Assembly: GCA_022316685.1 (NCBI GenBank)
Contig: JAKJHU010000834.1
Span: 51,021-115,020, forward strand
Source of the DNA: Progne subis subis
Lineage: Eukaryota; Chordata; Aves; Passeriformes; Hirundinidae
DNA: 64,000 nt
Direction: 5' to 3'
The notes below the pieces were generated by a model. That model worked only from the letters and a program-made list of their open reading frames with translations, was not told the DNA's origin and made no database searches. How positions within the stretch are numbered: the first letter of the stretch is position 1; each line of letters begins with the position of its first letter. This document shows, piece by piece, positions 49,090-59,200 of the stretch. The translations under genes were made by a program, and so were the position numbers.

Positions 49090-51161
49090 TGCTGTCTCAC
49101 CTGTGTGCAATGATGCGAAGACTGCACCTGAAAATGTGTCAACTGAAACATGAACATTTTTGAGTTTCCCAAAGGATGGATACTTTGTGACATCAGTTTG
49201 CCATAACTGCAAACTGTGCAATCCTCTTGGATTGACTGCTCCCATTGATGCAGGAGGCTGCACAAGCTGGCAATCTGGGCAAGCACTAATGATTTCTTTT
49301 GCCTGACTTTTGGAAATGTGAAAGCCTTCCATTAGTGCTTGAGCATTCTGATGAAAGAATGCATGACTCAATTTTGCCTGTTCAAAAATGTTCGGTAAAG
49401 TTCTTGAAATTGGCATGGTCAATTTGTCTGCGTGTGCATTGCCTTCTGCTAAAAAACCTGGAAGGGATGAATGTGCTCTGATGTGAGAGACAAAGTATTT
49501 ATGTTTTCTGTTTTGCAACAATGTCCTCATGCATAGTAAATATGAATACAATTTTTCATTGTCAACTGCTCTCAAAAGTGAACCCTCAAGCCTCTTGACC
49601 ACATTAGCTACGTAAGCTGAGTCTGTGATCAAGTTAAAAGGTTGCTGGAACAGCTCAAAAGTTCTGACCACTGCTGCTAATTCTACTATTTGTGGTGACC
49701 CTTGTACTATTCTTATATCTGATTTCCACTCCCCCGTGATGTCATCCTGCCATGTACTTACTGATTTGTGAGTCTTTCCTGAGCCGTCAGTAAAAACCGT
49801 TATTGCATCCAACGGCACCTCACTTATTTTTGGTTTTTCTCTGAAACTTATTTTTGCTTTCAACAGCCTGTGACTTGGGAAATGAATAGTACAAACACCT
49901 GAGTAATCTAACAATGCAATCTGCAAATCCTCTGACTTTTGCAAAGCCCAATCAAAATAATCTTTTTTCAAAGGCAGGTAAATTGTTGTAAAATCTTTGC
50001 CTGCCATTGTTTGCAGCCTGGTCCTAGCTTTGATGATGATCTGAGCTATCATTTCCAGACTTGAGAGGATCGTCCTCGGAGACCTGTAAGATAAAAAAAT
50101 CCACTCTAAAATCAACAATGGGTCTTTCTGTGATGAATCCCACTGAAAAATCAATCCATACAACTGTATTTTTTCCCCCAACACTGCAAGAAAAAAAGGT
50201 AAAGATGTTACAAAGCGATGTGCCTGTCTCTGCTGGAGGGCTCCAGCAATTTTCTCAAGGGCCTCCCGAGCCTCTGGGGTGAGGCTCCTGGGAGATTTGA
50301 TGTTACTGTCCCCTCTCAAGAGATTGAACAACGGCGCAAGTTCATCATTTGTGATCCCTAAGATGGATCTCATCCAGTTGATTTCCCCCAAAAGTTGTTG
50401 CAAATCCTGTAAGTTGTTAACTTCTGTTTTAATTTCTATTTTCTGTGGTTTCACTGTTTGTTCAGTGATTTTCCATCCTAAGTATTTCCAAGGTGCAATT
50501 TCCTGAATTTTTGAAGTTGAAATTTCCAAACCTGCATGTTGCACCTCTGTGATCACACAGTCACGAGCTCTCTGCAATTCTTGTTGTGTCGGTGCTGCAA
50601 TGAGCAGATCATCCATATAATGAATGATTTTTGCTCCTGGATGTTTCTCTCGAGCTGGAGACAGTGCCCGTGCAACAAACCATTGGCAGATGGTCGGCGA
50701 GTACCTGAGTCCTTGAGGAAGAACAACCCAATGGTATCTCTGTAGAGGCTCCTCCCTGTTGACACTTGGGATGGGAAAGGCAAATCGAGGAGCATCATCT
50801 GGATTAAGTGGAATGTTGAAAAAACAGTCTTTGAGATCAATGATCACAAGCGGCCAATCTCTCGGAATCATTGAGAGAGATGGAAGCCCCAGCTGAAGTG
50901 GTCCCATTTCCTCAATGACCTCATTGATTTTTCTGAGATCATGAAGCAATCTCCATGATCCAGAGGCTTTCTTGCGAATGACAAACACTGGGGAATTCCA
51001 GGGACTGTTTGTTGGTACAATGTGTCCCTTTTCCAATTGTTCCCTGACCAAATTTTTGAGAGCACTCAATTTTTTCCTTTCGAGGGGCCACTGATCCACC
51101 CAGACAGGATTGTCTGTTTTCCAGGTCAGTTTCAAAGTGGTGAGTGCCACAGTGGCCCCCA

Positions 51162-52121
51162 CTAAAAATCCACTTCCAACCTCACGCCCCATTGTACTAA
51201 AATGTCCCTTCCCCACACTGTGATGGGTCTTTGCACAACAAATGGGCGAATGATTGCAGTCTTACCTCCTGGCCCCGAGACAACAACCGCATCTTCACTC
51301 TGCAGACATAAGGTGTTGCCCCCTATGCCTGAAAGAGGACTCAAGGGAGCAATTAAGTTCCAATTCTTGGGCCAAAAAAGATATGAAATTACCGTGACGT
51401 CCGCCCCTGTGTCGAGCATCCCTTTGACTGCGATTTTCTTGTCACCCTGGGTCAATTCACAGACGAGAATTGGTCTGTCTCGGCCTATGTGTTTCACCCA
51501 GGAGGCATGAACCTCCATGTGCTCACCTGAAGGAGGATCTTGTTCCCGGAGCACTGGCAAGACTTGTTCTGCTGCATGAGGTGGCAATGCAATTGCCCTG
51601 GCAATCGAGGTGTTCGGAGGAATGATCAATGGTGGCTGATGAGGCTTCGCTAAAACTGTCAACTCATCATTGCGATCTGCTGAAATGACAGAAGGGTAAA
51701 TAACAAGTCCCAAAACACTGCTTCTGTCCTTACCTATAATTAGAAAGTCCTGTCTCTTCCACGAGGATCCAGTGACACCAGTGGGTATCACTGCATAATT
51801 GTCATCCAAAAAACATATCACTTTGGAAGTTGCCAAGTCACATTGCGCCCCTGGTGGGAGTAACTCTGGATCACTGGGGATCCTACAAATTGTCCTGCTG
51901 AGGGCGCTGGATTGTTGTTCCCCGATGATTGTCCCCCTTGCGGAACCTGCTCTTGAGTCATCGCCAGCACTTGTGTCGTCACGCGTTGACGATTCGCGCT
52001 CTTTCTGGAGTTTCCCGACTGAGTTTTTCCACTCACATTGTTTTTTGCAGGGTGATAATTCCCTCTCCCGCATGTCGGACAATGATCTGTTGAATTTGCA
52101 TTGTTGGTAATTTGTGGACAA
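51162..52121 (-). CDS. pro: pro: degenerate dUTPase domain plus aspartic protease
   Basis: An open frame of 319 codons reached by -1 frameshift from gag, so only about residue 26 onward is expected in protein. Residues about 89-180 resemble a retroviral dUTPase (GKDRSSVLG as motif 2, PSVISADRNDEL as motif 3, NTSIARAIALP as motif 4). The tyrosine usual in motif 3 and the C-terminal glycine-rich motif 5 are not evident, so activity is doubtful. Residues about 205-319 are the retroviral aspartic protease: active-site LDTGAD (Asp237), flap-like SGIGG and conserved GRDIL. The frame overlaps the end of gag by about 300 bp and pol by 55 bp. A dUTPase within the pro frame is a betaretroviral trait. 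Confidence 0.88.
   Translation of the reverse strand: MSTNYQQCKFNRSLSDMRERELSPCKKQCEWKNSVGKLQKERESSTRDDTSAGDDSRAGSARGTIIGEQQSSALSRTICRIPSDPELLPPGAQCDLATSKVICFLDDNYAVIPTGVTGSSWKRQDFLIIGKDRSSVLGLVIYPSVISADRNDELTVLAKPHQPPLIIPPNTSIARAIALPPHAAEQVLPVLREQDPPSGEHMEVHASWVKHIGRDRPILVCELTQGDKKIAVKGMLDTGADVTVISYLFWPKNWNLIAPLSPLSGIGGNTLCLQSEDAVVVSGPGGKTAIIRPFVVQRPITVWGRDILVQWGVRLEVDF
51165..51171 (-). promoter_or_regulatory. pro-pol -1 frameshift slippery heptamer
   Basis: G GAT TTT on the - strand in the pro frame, directly followed by the pro stop TAG (51162-51164). A -1 slip here enters the pol frame. It closely resembles the G GAU UUA pro-pol site I recall for mouse mammary tumour virus. Confidence 0.75.
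52040..52046 (-). promoter_or_regulatory. gag-pro -1 frameshift slippery heptamer
   Basis: A AAA AAC on the - strand in the nucleocapsid frame (codons GCA AAA AAC). A -1 slip enters the pro frame. It is the same heptamer I recall for the betaretroviral gag-pro shift. A downstream pseudoknot was not modelled. Confidence 0.85.
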
Positions 52122-53079
52122 TCCTTCTTGAAATGCCCTGATCTACCACACTTGTAACACTGTCTTTGTTGAAAGTTTGCAAATGCGTCTTTGACAGCTT
52201 TTTTCCACTTGATCTCCCAAAATTGCTGCAACGTGCTGTGGTGTCCCCACCTTGCTGCATGCCTCAAGAATTTCTGCCATGGTGGGTTGGCCTGGCATTG
52301 CACTGATGACGCGCTTGCATTCTGGGTTGGCATTTGCAAATGCAAGACACCGAATCAAATGTGACTTCACTGCTTCATCTGTGACTTGCCTGTCCACTGC
52401 TTGTGTGAGACGATCAATGAATGCACTGAAGGGTTCTGAAGGACCTTGTCTCACCTCTGTAAAAATACTTTCTGTGACTCCTGTTGGTGAAACTTGCACC
52501 ATTGCCTTTCTGGCTGCATCCTTGATGTCTGTCAACACATCTTGAGGAAGAAACCTGGCTTGACGAGCTGCACTGTCAAGCGGTGGATCACCGGCCAATT
52601 GTGCCAATGTGAAACCTGCATTTGCTCCTCCTTGGTATTTGATTCTGTAATCATTTAAAATTTTTCTCCATTTTGCTTCCCAAATGATGAATTGTGCATC
52701 ACTCAGGATCATCGAGGCAAGGGATCGGAGGTCATATGGTGTTAAATCATATATATTAAATGTCCCTTTTAAAAGTTGTTTGAAATATGGAGACCCCAAT
52801 CCATTGTCACGAACGGCTTTCATCAGATCTCTGACAACTTCACGATCCAACCTCTCCCATTTTGGGTTTGCATCCTGTGCATCATATGTCACTGGCATAG
52901 CCATGCCCTTTGAACCCATTGAAAGTGTATCCCCTTTCAATGCATATTTCTTTATGTCTGTCCAATCTGTTGGACGGAATTCTGGCTTGGCAGAAGCCTG
53001 TGCAGTGTCTGCCTCTAAAATTGTCTCCTTTGCTGCTTCATCTCTCCCTGAACCCACTTGTTTTGCAGGCTTCACCTCA

Positions 53080-53185
53080 TCGGGTTTTGTTTCTTTCTCT
53101 GTTTCCCTTTCTCTCTCTTTTTCCTTCTCCCTTTCTTTCTCTTTCTCTTTCTCTCTCTCTTTCTCCCTTTCTTTCTCCCTTTCTT

Positions 53186-53216
<31 letters not shown>

Positions 53217-53281
53217 TTCTTTCTCTCTTTCTTTCTCTCTCTCTTTCTCTCTCTCTTTCTCCCTTTCTTTCTCTCTTTCTT

Positions 53282-53312
<31 letters not shown>

Positions 53313-53322
53313 TTCTTTTTCC

Positions 53323-53355
<33 letters not shown>
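53080..53355 (-). repeat. polypurine (GA-rich) microsatellite coding Lys/Glu/Arg in gag
   Basis: About 275 bp of GAGAGAAAG-type units on the - strand (TTTCTCTC on +). In the capsid-side gag frame it would encode roughly 90 residues almost wholly of Lys, Glu and Arg, placed just upstream of the capsid. No stop can arise in any - strand frame from these units, so length changes are tolerated. Confidence 0.92.
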
Positions 53356-53356
<1 letters not shown>

Positions 53357-53759
53357 GGAGAGGAATCAGGGTTTGCTGAACATCCTCAAATTTTTCTGAA
53401 GCATCTGTCCCTGAGAAAAAACTTCGAGAGAAAGAAGATGTGGGATCGTGGCGAAATGCTGTTTCAGTGAACCTGCGAAAAAAACTTGTTCATAAAGTCC
53501 TCAGATAACAAAAATGATGAAGCTTGCTGTGAGAACTCAAGTGCCTTTACTCTTGTGGCAGGAATCCCCTCTGATGCTGTGATTCTGATTATATCTTCAT
53601 CTGTGATTGACATCTCCTGGTCCTCCTCAACCACATCATCATCCTTCAGCATTGGCAGAGGTTCTCTCGGCTTCTGTTTGAATCGCTGTTCTGAAGAGGT
53701 TGATTTTTTATATGAAACTGGAAAAAAATGATGCAGCGTGGGTGTGTCCTCCCAAACCG

Positions 53760-54560
53760 ATGCTTTGGTTGATGCGACTGATGATCTCCGCGCTCGCTGC
53801 CTCTCTGCCCCGCCCCTCGGTGACGTCGGCACACTGACAGCTGTTCTCTGCGGGCTCGGAGTTCTGAAGTATCTTTTAAATTCTGGAAAAGCCTGTAAAA
53901 TCTGAGATATTTTTGGACGCGCGCCCATCCGCAATACCTCAGCAGCTGTCCCTGGATCGCCGCACGCAGGCGGCTCAGGTTCATAGCTGCCCGTGGACGT
54001 GATCGGGCCCCGCAGCCCCTGCTGCCTGGGGGTGGTACCCTCGAGACTCTCCCCGCCTCGGCCACGCCCCGTCCCTGCCCGCTCCGTCTCCGCTGGCCCC
54101 GCCCCTGCCCATCTCGGCCCGGCGGTCTCCGGCGGGATACCCCGCCCCATCTCACGTTCAAGGTCCGCCCCGTCTCTTTCGTCATCGGAATCAGCCCCCC
54201 CCCAAAGAGGAACGCGCCTCGGGCTTTGCCCTGCCCCTGTCGCGCCTGCGCCTGGACCGGCCGCAAGGATTTCTGGGGTTTGTAGTATTCGGCCCGTTCT
54301 CGAGCCCTCCCCCGCTGTGGCCTCATCCCCCACAGACTGTTCTCGGCGATCGGCACCTCTGTCTCCCGACGTGCCTTGCAATCGCGTCCCGTCGCGTCCC
54401 GCCGCCTCGGCTCCCCGCGCGGCCTCAGCCCCCCCGCGCAGCCTCGCCCCCCTGCGCAGCCTCGCTCCCCCGCGCAGCCTCGCTCCCCCTCCGCGGTTCT
54501 GATGGCGCCCACCCCTGCTCTTTCGCCCCCCCGTCCTCTCCACCCGCACCCGGTTTTCCC
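53760..54560. other. CpG-rich block in gag
   Basis: A G+C- and CpG-rich stretch with CGCGCAGCCTCG-type repeats (54400-54490), coding the arginine/glycine/proline-rich gag spacer. It contrasts sharply with the A+T-rich surroundings, and the retention of many CpGs fits a young insertion. Long + strand open frames here are shadows. Confidence 0.8.
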
Positions 54561-55220
54561 ACGGGAAGGGAAAGGAGCAATGGCGAAGGAGGGGTTTGTC
54601 GCTGCGGCGACTCTGGAGGGGTGAAGGGACTTCTAGGTGGAGTTCTTCCCCCCCCCCCCTGTGTGCGAATGTGGGGTTTGTTCTTGGATTGCTTCAAAGA
54701 AAAGCATGTCCAAATCCTCCTGCTCTGTTGGATGGATCAGAAGCTTCATTTCTCCTGGAATCAATTTTGGGGCTTTTGATGAGCTTTCTGTTGGACCTTG
54801 AGATAGTTTTGTTCTTTCCCCTCCCCCTTCTCTTTCCCCTGGGGGATGTGTCAATCCTGGAGTTAGCATGGCTATCTCTTCTGGCTCCGTGCTAACCTCC
54901 CTTTGCTTGCTTGGCAGGTGTCCAACCCCGGACGCTTCCCTGCTATATTCTGTTATAACTTCTAACATAATTCTCCCAGCCGACAAAAGTTTTGCGGCAA
55001 TTTTATCTTTTCTTGTGGCATTATCATAAAGTTTTCTGTTCACTTCTTGCCAAAAACCTGGCTCAAAAAGAAACTGGGTCTCACATTGTGAATAGTTACA
55101 TTTGACCCATAACATTAGGGCTCGGAGCTCCTTATCTTTCAGCGCTATATTGTATTTTGATATTATTTCTTTTAACTGTTCCAATATAATAATTCTCTCT
55201 TGTGATGTTGTCCCTCCCAT

Positions 55221-55596
55221 GGGTGTGGTGTATTCTGAATCTCACTGGTCTTACCAATACAAAGGTTTGCTGCAGCTCTGGTCAAATTTGTCTCAGAGAT
55301 GTCCCGATGTCTGTCCAGCAGATCTCAGGATGACGGGTTCCTGGGCCCTGGAAAGCCGTCGTCTGGGACAAAGTGGAACGAGGTGTTCTTCTTTTGGCCA
55401 AACAGGTGTTTTTCTTCTCCGGAGATCTCGGCCTGGCAGTTTGATGTTCTGGGAGCTTTTGATTTTTCTGCAGAGGTTTTGTGACCTTTTTTCGGTGCTC
55501 CTTTTCAGGAGTGCGAGTCAGGGATGCCAGATGTTGTCCAGCCAGGGACGCTAGATGTTTCTTCCCACTCACTCAGAGAAGCCAGGTGTTTCTTTC
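55221..55596 (-). other. provirus leader
   Basis: Untranslated leader between the primer site and gag ATG. It contains a consensus splice donor and direct repeats of the LTR/primer-site junction (55519-55534, 55543-55558). Packaging signals probably lie here but cannot be read by eye. Confidence 0.75.
55250..55255 (-). other. major splice donor of provirus
   Basis: TTG|GTAAGA on the - strand, about 30 bases upstream of the gag ATG; a strong match to the donor consensus, placed where retroviruses have the donor used for env mRNA. Confidence 0.65.
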
Positions 55597-55619
55597 GCCC
55601 ACCCAGGGACGCCAGATGT
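55519..55619 (-). repeat. three direct copies of LTR/primer-site junction motif
   Basis: On the + strand CAGGGATGCCAGATGT (55519-55534), CAGGGACGCTAGATGT (55543-55558) and CAGGGACGCCAGATGT (55604-55619); the last spans the true junction of primer site and LTR. A weaker GCCAGGTGTTT copy lies at about 55581-55591. Confidence 0.85.
55597..55614 (-). promoter_or_regulatory. primer-binding site, tRNA-Asn type
   Basis: Two bases inside the 5' LTR, the - strand reads TGGCGTCCCTGGGTGGGC. Its complement, GCCCACCCAGGGACGCCA, equals the 3' end (with CCA) of vertebrate tRNA-Asn(GUU) as I recall it. It is unlike the tRNA-Trp site of avian leukosis viruses or the tRNA-Lys sites of many betaretroviruses. 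Confidence 0.85.
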
Positions 55620-56263
55620 CGGGGGGCTTCCCCAACATTCAGGTGGTTTCAGGGTCCCTTTCCCCCCTGCACAGCTCCGAACCAAGCCGAAGGAAGAGAC
55701 GGAGTCTTCAGGTGTAGATTTTTCAAGGTTGCATTTTTCGTTTATTGTTTCTTATCTTACAAATTTCTCACAGTCCAACATGATGTTTGCAGCTGCATGG
55801 ACTTCTCACGTCTCCCCCCGAGCTGGGCAGTCCTTAATCTTTTATACTAATTACTACGTGTTCGTTATTTACTATTTCTTACCAATGTCTATCACTATTA
55901 CTAAAAAGGTCATCTATACACTGACCCAATCCTCACTAACTACTTTGTGCCAACGTCATAGCAGAAATGGAGTGAGGGAAAGAGAAGGAAGAAGAAGGAG
56001 GCAACGCCCCAGATTCTCCATCTTGTCCCCATTCACTCCAATGCTATGAACCTAAAATTACTATTTTTTTTCACTCTGTGATAAACTAAACTACTATTTT
56101 TCACACTCCCGTGGCCTGCAAACCCTCTCTCAGTTTAGGAAGTTTTTCCCATGGACTGAGATCAAAGCCAGAGTCTCTCTGAGCTCTGGGCTGGGGTCTC
56201 AGAGCCCCCTGCCCAGGTCTCTGACCCTTCAGGGCAACCAAAGGAATGCCCTGGACTCCAACA
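55617..56263 (-). repeat. provirus 5' LTR
   Basis: 647 bp, nearly identical to the 3' LTR (about seven substitutions and two 1-base indels by eye). On the - strand it has TATAAAAG at 55839-55846 and AATAAA at 55741-55746. It would drive the viral transcript, running toward lower coordinates. Confidence 0.96.
55839..55846 (-). promoter_or_regulatory. TATA box of 5' LTR
   Basis: TATAAAAG on the - strand; transcription should start some 25-30 bases further toward lower coordinates, about 70 bases before the AATAAA in R. Confidence 0.8.
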
Positions 56264-56269
56264 ATAATC
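56264..56269. repeat. target-site duplication of provirus (right)
   Basis: ATAATC, identical to 46543-46548. Confidence 0.97.
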
Positions 56270-59200
56270 CAGACAACCTTCACTATCAAAACTCCTTGAA
56301 CTATGGAAAAATTTGGTTTTCTAAGTCAGTGTCTTCTAATACCAAAACACATGAAAAAAAGCTTTTGGGAAATAACTGGAAAAGCAGTTACTCAGTTTTG
56401 TTTGTTTACATTTAAGTGCTTGAATAGTTGAATTTACAACTCATGAGTATGTTTTCATAACTGTCCTATAAAAACATACACTAGAAACAATGGGAAGCCA
56501 TAATGACCGTGGAAGATATGATGCTTGAAGTTCCTTGATCACTGAGATGCCTTTCAAACAGCATCAGCCTCAAACATACAAGAAAAACTTTAATAACACC
56601 TATCAGTGTTTCCCAACATTCAGATTTACTTAGGAAAACATACCTTTAGTGAGCTAACTTCTTCTTAGACTGTTGAAGTCTTTTGCTATTGGAACTGTTT
56701 TAGAAAGTAAATCCTGACTATGAGATAAGCAAACTAGAGATCACTGCATCTTGCAAAAATTCTTGTAACATAAATGTGCCCCTTACCTGACTTTTGCTTT
56801 GATAGTGACAACCAACAGATTATAGACCAAGCCATGGAAAAGAAAATCCACAGGATATACTATAATCCAATTGTAACAACAAACATTTCAGATGAAAATT
56901 AATTTTCTGATAATTAGCTCAATTTGTAATCTAACTAGAAGATTCTCTCTTCTGTCCTACCAACCCACATGGAAATCATTCTCTGTTACAACTGATCCAT
57001 CATCTGCTCTCACTTGTATGTCTATTTTTTTATGTTACCAGAATTTACTTCAAAAGGTTAAATTTATAATTTTTGGAAAGGAATATATATTCAGCCCATT
57101 AACCATTAACATTTCTACAACAAATAGAGATTTATTTACTAGTGGCTGGAATAATTTCAATGACTCATAAATTGTTTTCTAAGATACTCTCTGAGTAATT
57201 ATCTCTAAGGAATATCTGGCTGTGTTATTTTCTTTCTTTTGTATTTTCTACTTAGAATACATATGAAGTTGTCAGAACTGAAAGGCACAGTGAGGAGATA
57301 ATAAAATCCATCCTGAAACCCCTGTCAGACAGAGAGAATAACTCTTTAATCTCCACTATCATACATCAGGAAACATTTTTAAGAATCAAGATCTGAAAAT
57401 CCATAATATTTAAGCTTTCAAGAGGGGTGAGAAATTGAATGATGGGCCTCTTGAAAAATGACTTGTCTCACAACTCTTGTGATAATCCATCAACTATGTG
57501 GAAAAGAAGTTTTAGCAACAGAATTATCAAACTCCATAGAAGTACTGGTGAAGCTCTGTTTGCTTTTCTTTCCTGTACTTTTTTGAGGTATGTCACTTGG
57601 GAGCTAGGTCAATTCCCAGGTCATGTTGTTGCTAGACTCCACCAACAGTCTCTAGAATTAATCTGCATGTTTTTTAGCCTTAAAATAAAACTGCTCTGTG
57701 ACCTTCTTTGCATCTTAAGCAAACTCTAGATTGATGAAGTGGGATGGTCATTTTACATGGGTAAGAGAGTATTCAGCTTATTTTGTCAGTGAGTGAGGAA
57801 GGCATGAAACAAGTTCTTCTTGAGGGTATCCCCCACATACTTTCTTAGCATCAGTACTCAGGTTCCCATTACTTCAGACTTCTGAATTATTCATAACATT
57901 ATAAGGGCGTAATCTCTTCCCTCCAGAACTGCCTGCTGAATGTCTTGCCTCCCTTCAGAACATTAATGTTCCAGCTCTGTATTTCTGAGAATGAAGACCA
58001 TGCATTGAAGAGAAGTTGGAACCCTTGGAAGCCAGAGAGCCAGATGCTTCATTTTGCTTCCTAAAATGTATGGTATAAAAATTATAGAAGTCACTGGAGG
58101 ATTGTTTTTGATCCTTCTCCCAACCTTTGAAATATAAAGATTTAGTGAAGCCTTCAAGTGACTGAAAGCTTCTGCACTAAAATACATACTAGATGTAATT
58201 AAAGTTCTCTTTTTCTTTCAGGGTTGTATGTCATGAGACCTTGAAATCCAACAATGCGCCTCTACATAGATCAAACATGTTTAGCTTTTTAGAGCAGAGG
58301 GGCCTTTGCAGTGCATATTGATGCTCTAATCTGAAACTACATAAAGCACTTCTTCATTACAGAGCACAGATGTTCACTTGGCTGATTGTCTCACTTTAAG
58401 GCTCATCTGTGGCTAAGCTGCTAACATGAATGGTACTTGATTCTCAGGATATAACTTGTGAGTTGATAAATCAATCCAATGATAAAGCATGCTGTACTTC
58501 CAAGGCAGCATCACCCTTGAACATCACATGCTCATTTTGGAAAATAGGAAGATTAAAATGTTCTATGCTTCCCTAACAGTATGAATGAATATGTTAAAAA
58601 TCTACATTACTTAAAAAGTTTATACTATTTCAGAGATCTTATGAGGAAAAATGAGCTAGCTGACATGATTTGTTTTGGCCCCATATATTTGTGCTACTCT
58701 TTCTCTTTATTTGAAGGTAGAATTCAACTTAGCACCTGGAGACGGAAGACTTCTGGACTGGTAGTTCTCAAAAAAGAGAAAAAGTAAGAAAAATAATTGG
58801 CTGAGCTCAAAGGAAGATAAAACAGTCAGAGCTCAGTTCAGCTTACTGAAGCTAAGAGAAAAATCACACAGTAATAAGTAGTTGAGGACTGACACTCTCT
58901 CAGAAAAGCCACAAACAATAAATGGATTTCTGACATTTTTTAAACACATTTTTATTTTGCTTTAAAAAAAACCAACCAGTAATATTCTTGTATTATAGAA
59001 AAGTAAACCACAGTGAGATACCCGCTCTCAAACCTCAAACCTAAGGTTCAGTACTGTCTGAAGTGTTGGTAGGTGTACATGTGGTTCTGCCTATGTCCCC
59101 AAAGGCATAAACAGATTCACCACATTATTACTGATACATTCCTGATGTCTTCTTGGCATTAATTAAATCTCTAGACTAAAATGGAATTAAAGTTCTTCAC

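Larger units (their letters stand above)
48523..51216 (-). pseudogene. pol: pol: reverse transcriptase, RNase H, integrase, with one in-frame stop
   Basis: The frame opens at 51216 and is read by -1 shift from pro. The first 709 residues carry RT (VIIDLKD with Asp127, YMDD at 200-203), the connection region, RNase H with all four acidic residues (TDGSG Asp477, Glu512, DSAY Asp532, Asp597), the integrase zinc domain (His618, His622, Cys646, Cys649) and the first catalytic Asp (about 675, in QTDVTKYP). A TAA at 49087-49089 then interrupts the frame. The same frame continues for nearly 190 codons with TDNGPTY (second Asp), IIERTH (catalytic Glu) and a C-terminal domain to 48523. Only this one stop breaks an otherwise intact polyprotein. 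Gene order and motifs are class II (alpha/beta); the link to a dUTPase-containing pro favours beta. Confidence 0.94.
51818..55220 (-). pseudogene. gag: gag polyprotein with several frame breaks
   Basis: Starts at the ATG on 55220 with MGGTTS, a myristoylation-type N-terminus, followed by a matrix-like domain (about residues 1-95). After a 12-base C/G run (54648-54659) that frame meets a stop at 54633. A proline- and then arginine/glycine-rich region continues in other frames to 53464. A further frame from about 53484 holds a long Lys/Glu/Arg stretch and the capsid, with major-homology region QGPSEPFSAFIDRL (near 52388-52447). A frame change at an A6 run (52199-52204) precedes nucleocapsid with one full CCHC knuckle (52118-52159) and a second lacking its last Cys. 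The gag frame ends at 51818. All frame steps are in the same direction. As read the gene cannot make one polyprotein. Confidence 0.85.
46549..56263 (-). mobile_element. full-length class II endogenous retrovirus (provirus)
   Basis: A 9,715-bp provirus with two LTRs, primer-binding site, gag, pro, pol, env and polypurine tract, all on the - strand. LTR comparison by eye shows about seven substitutions and two single-base indels over about 646 bp (roughly 1%), so insertion was recent in evolutionary terms. Gag-pro-pol has a betaretrovirus-like plan (myristoylation-type MG start, dUTPase-related domain before the protease, two -1 frameshifts). Env has an alpharetrovirus-like transmembrane subunit. 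Gag contains frame breaks and pol one nonsense codon, so the copy is defective as read. It is antisense to LURAP1L and 44 kb downstream of it. Confidence 0.96.

Noticed and set aside
53058..53470. Long + strand Ser/Phe/Leu-rich open frames
   Set aside because: They are the antisense of the GA-rich microsatellite in gag; low complexity keeps all frames open.
53993..54624. Long + strand Pro/Ala/Ser/Arg-rich open frames
   Set aside because: G+C-rich antisense of gag; no recognisable domain, and the sense strand has clear retroviral context.
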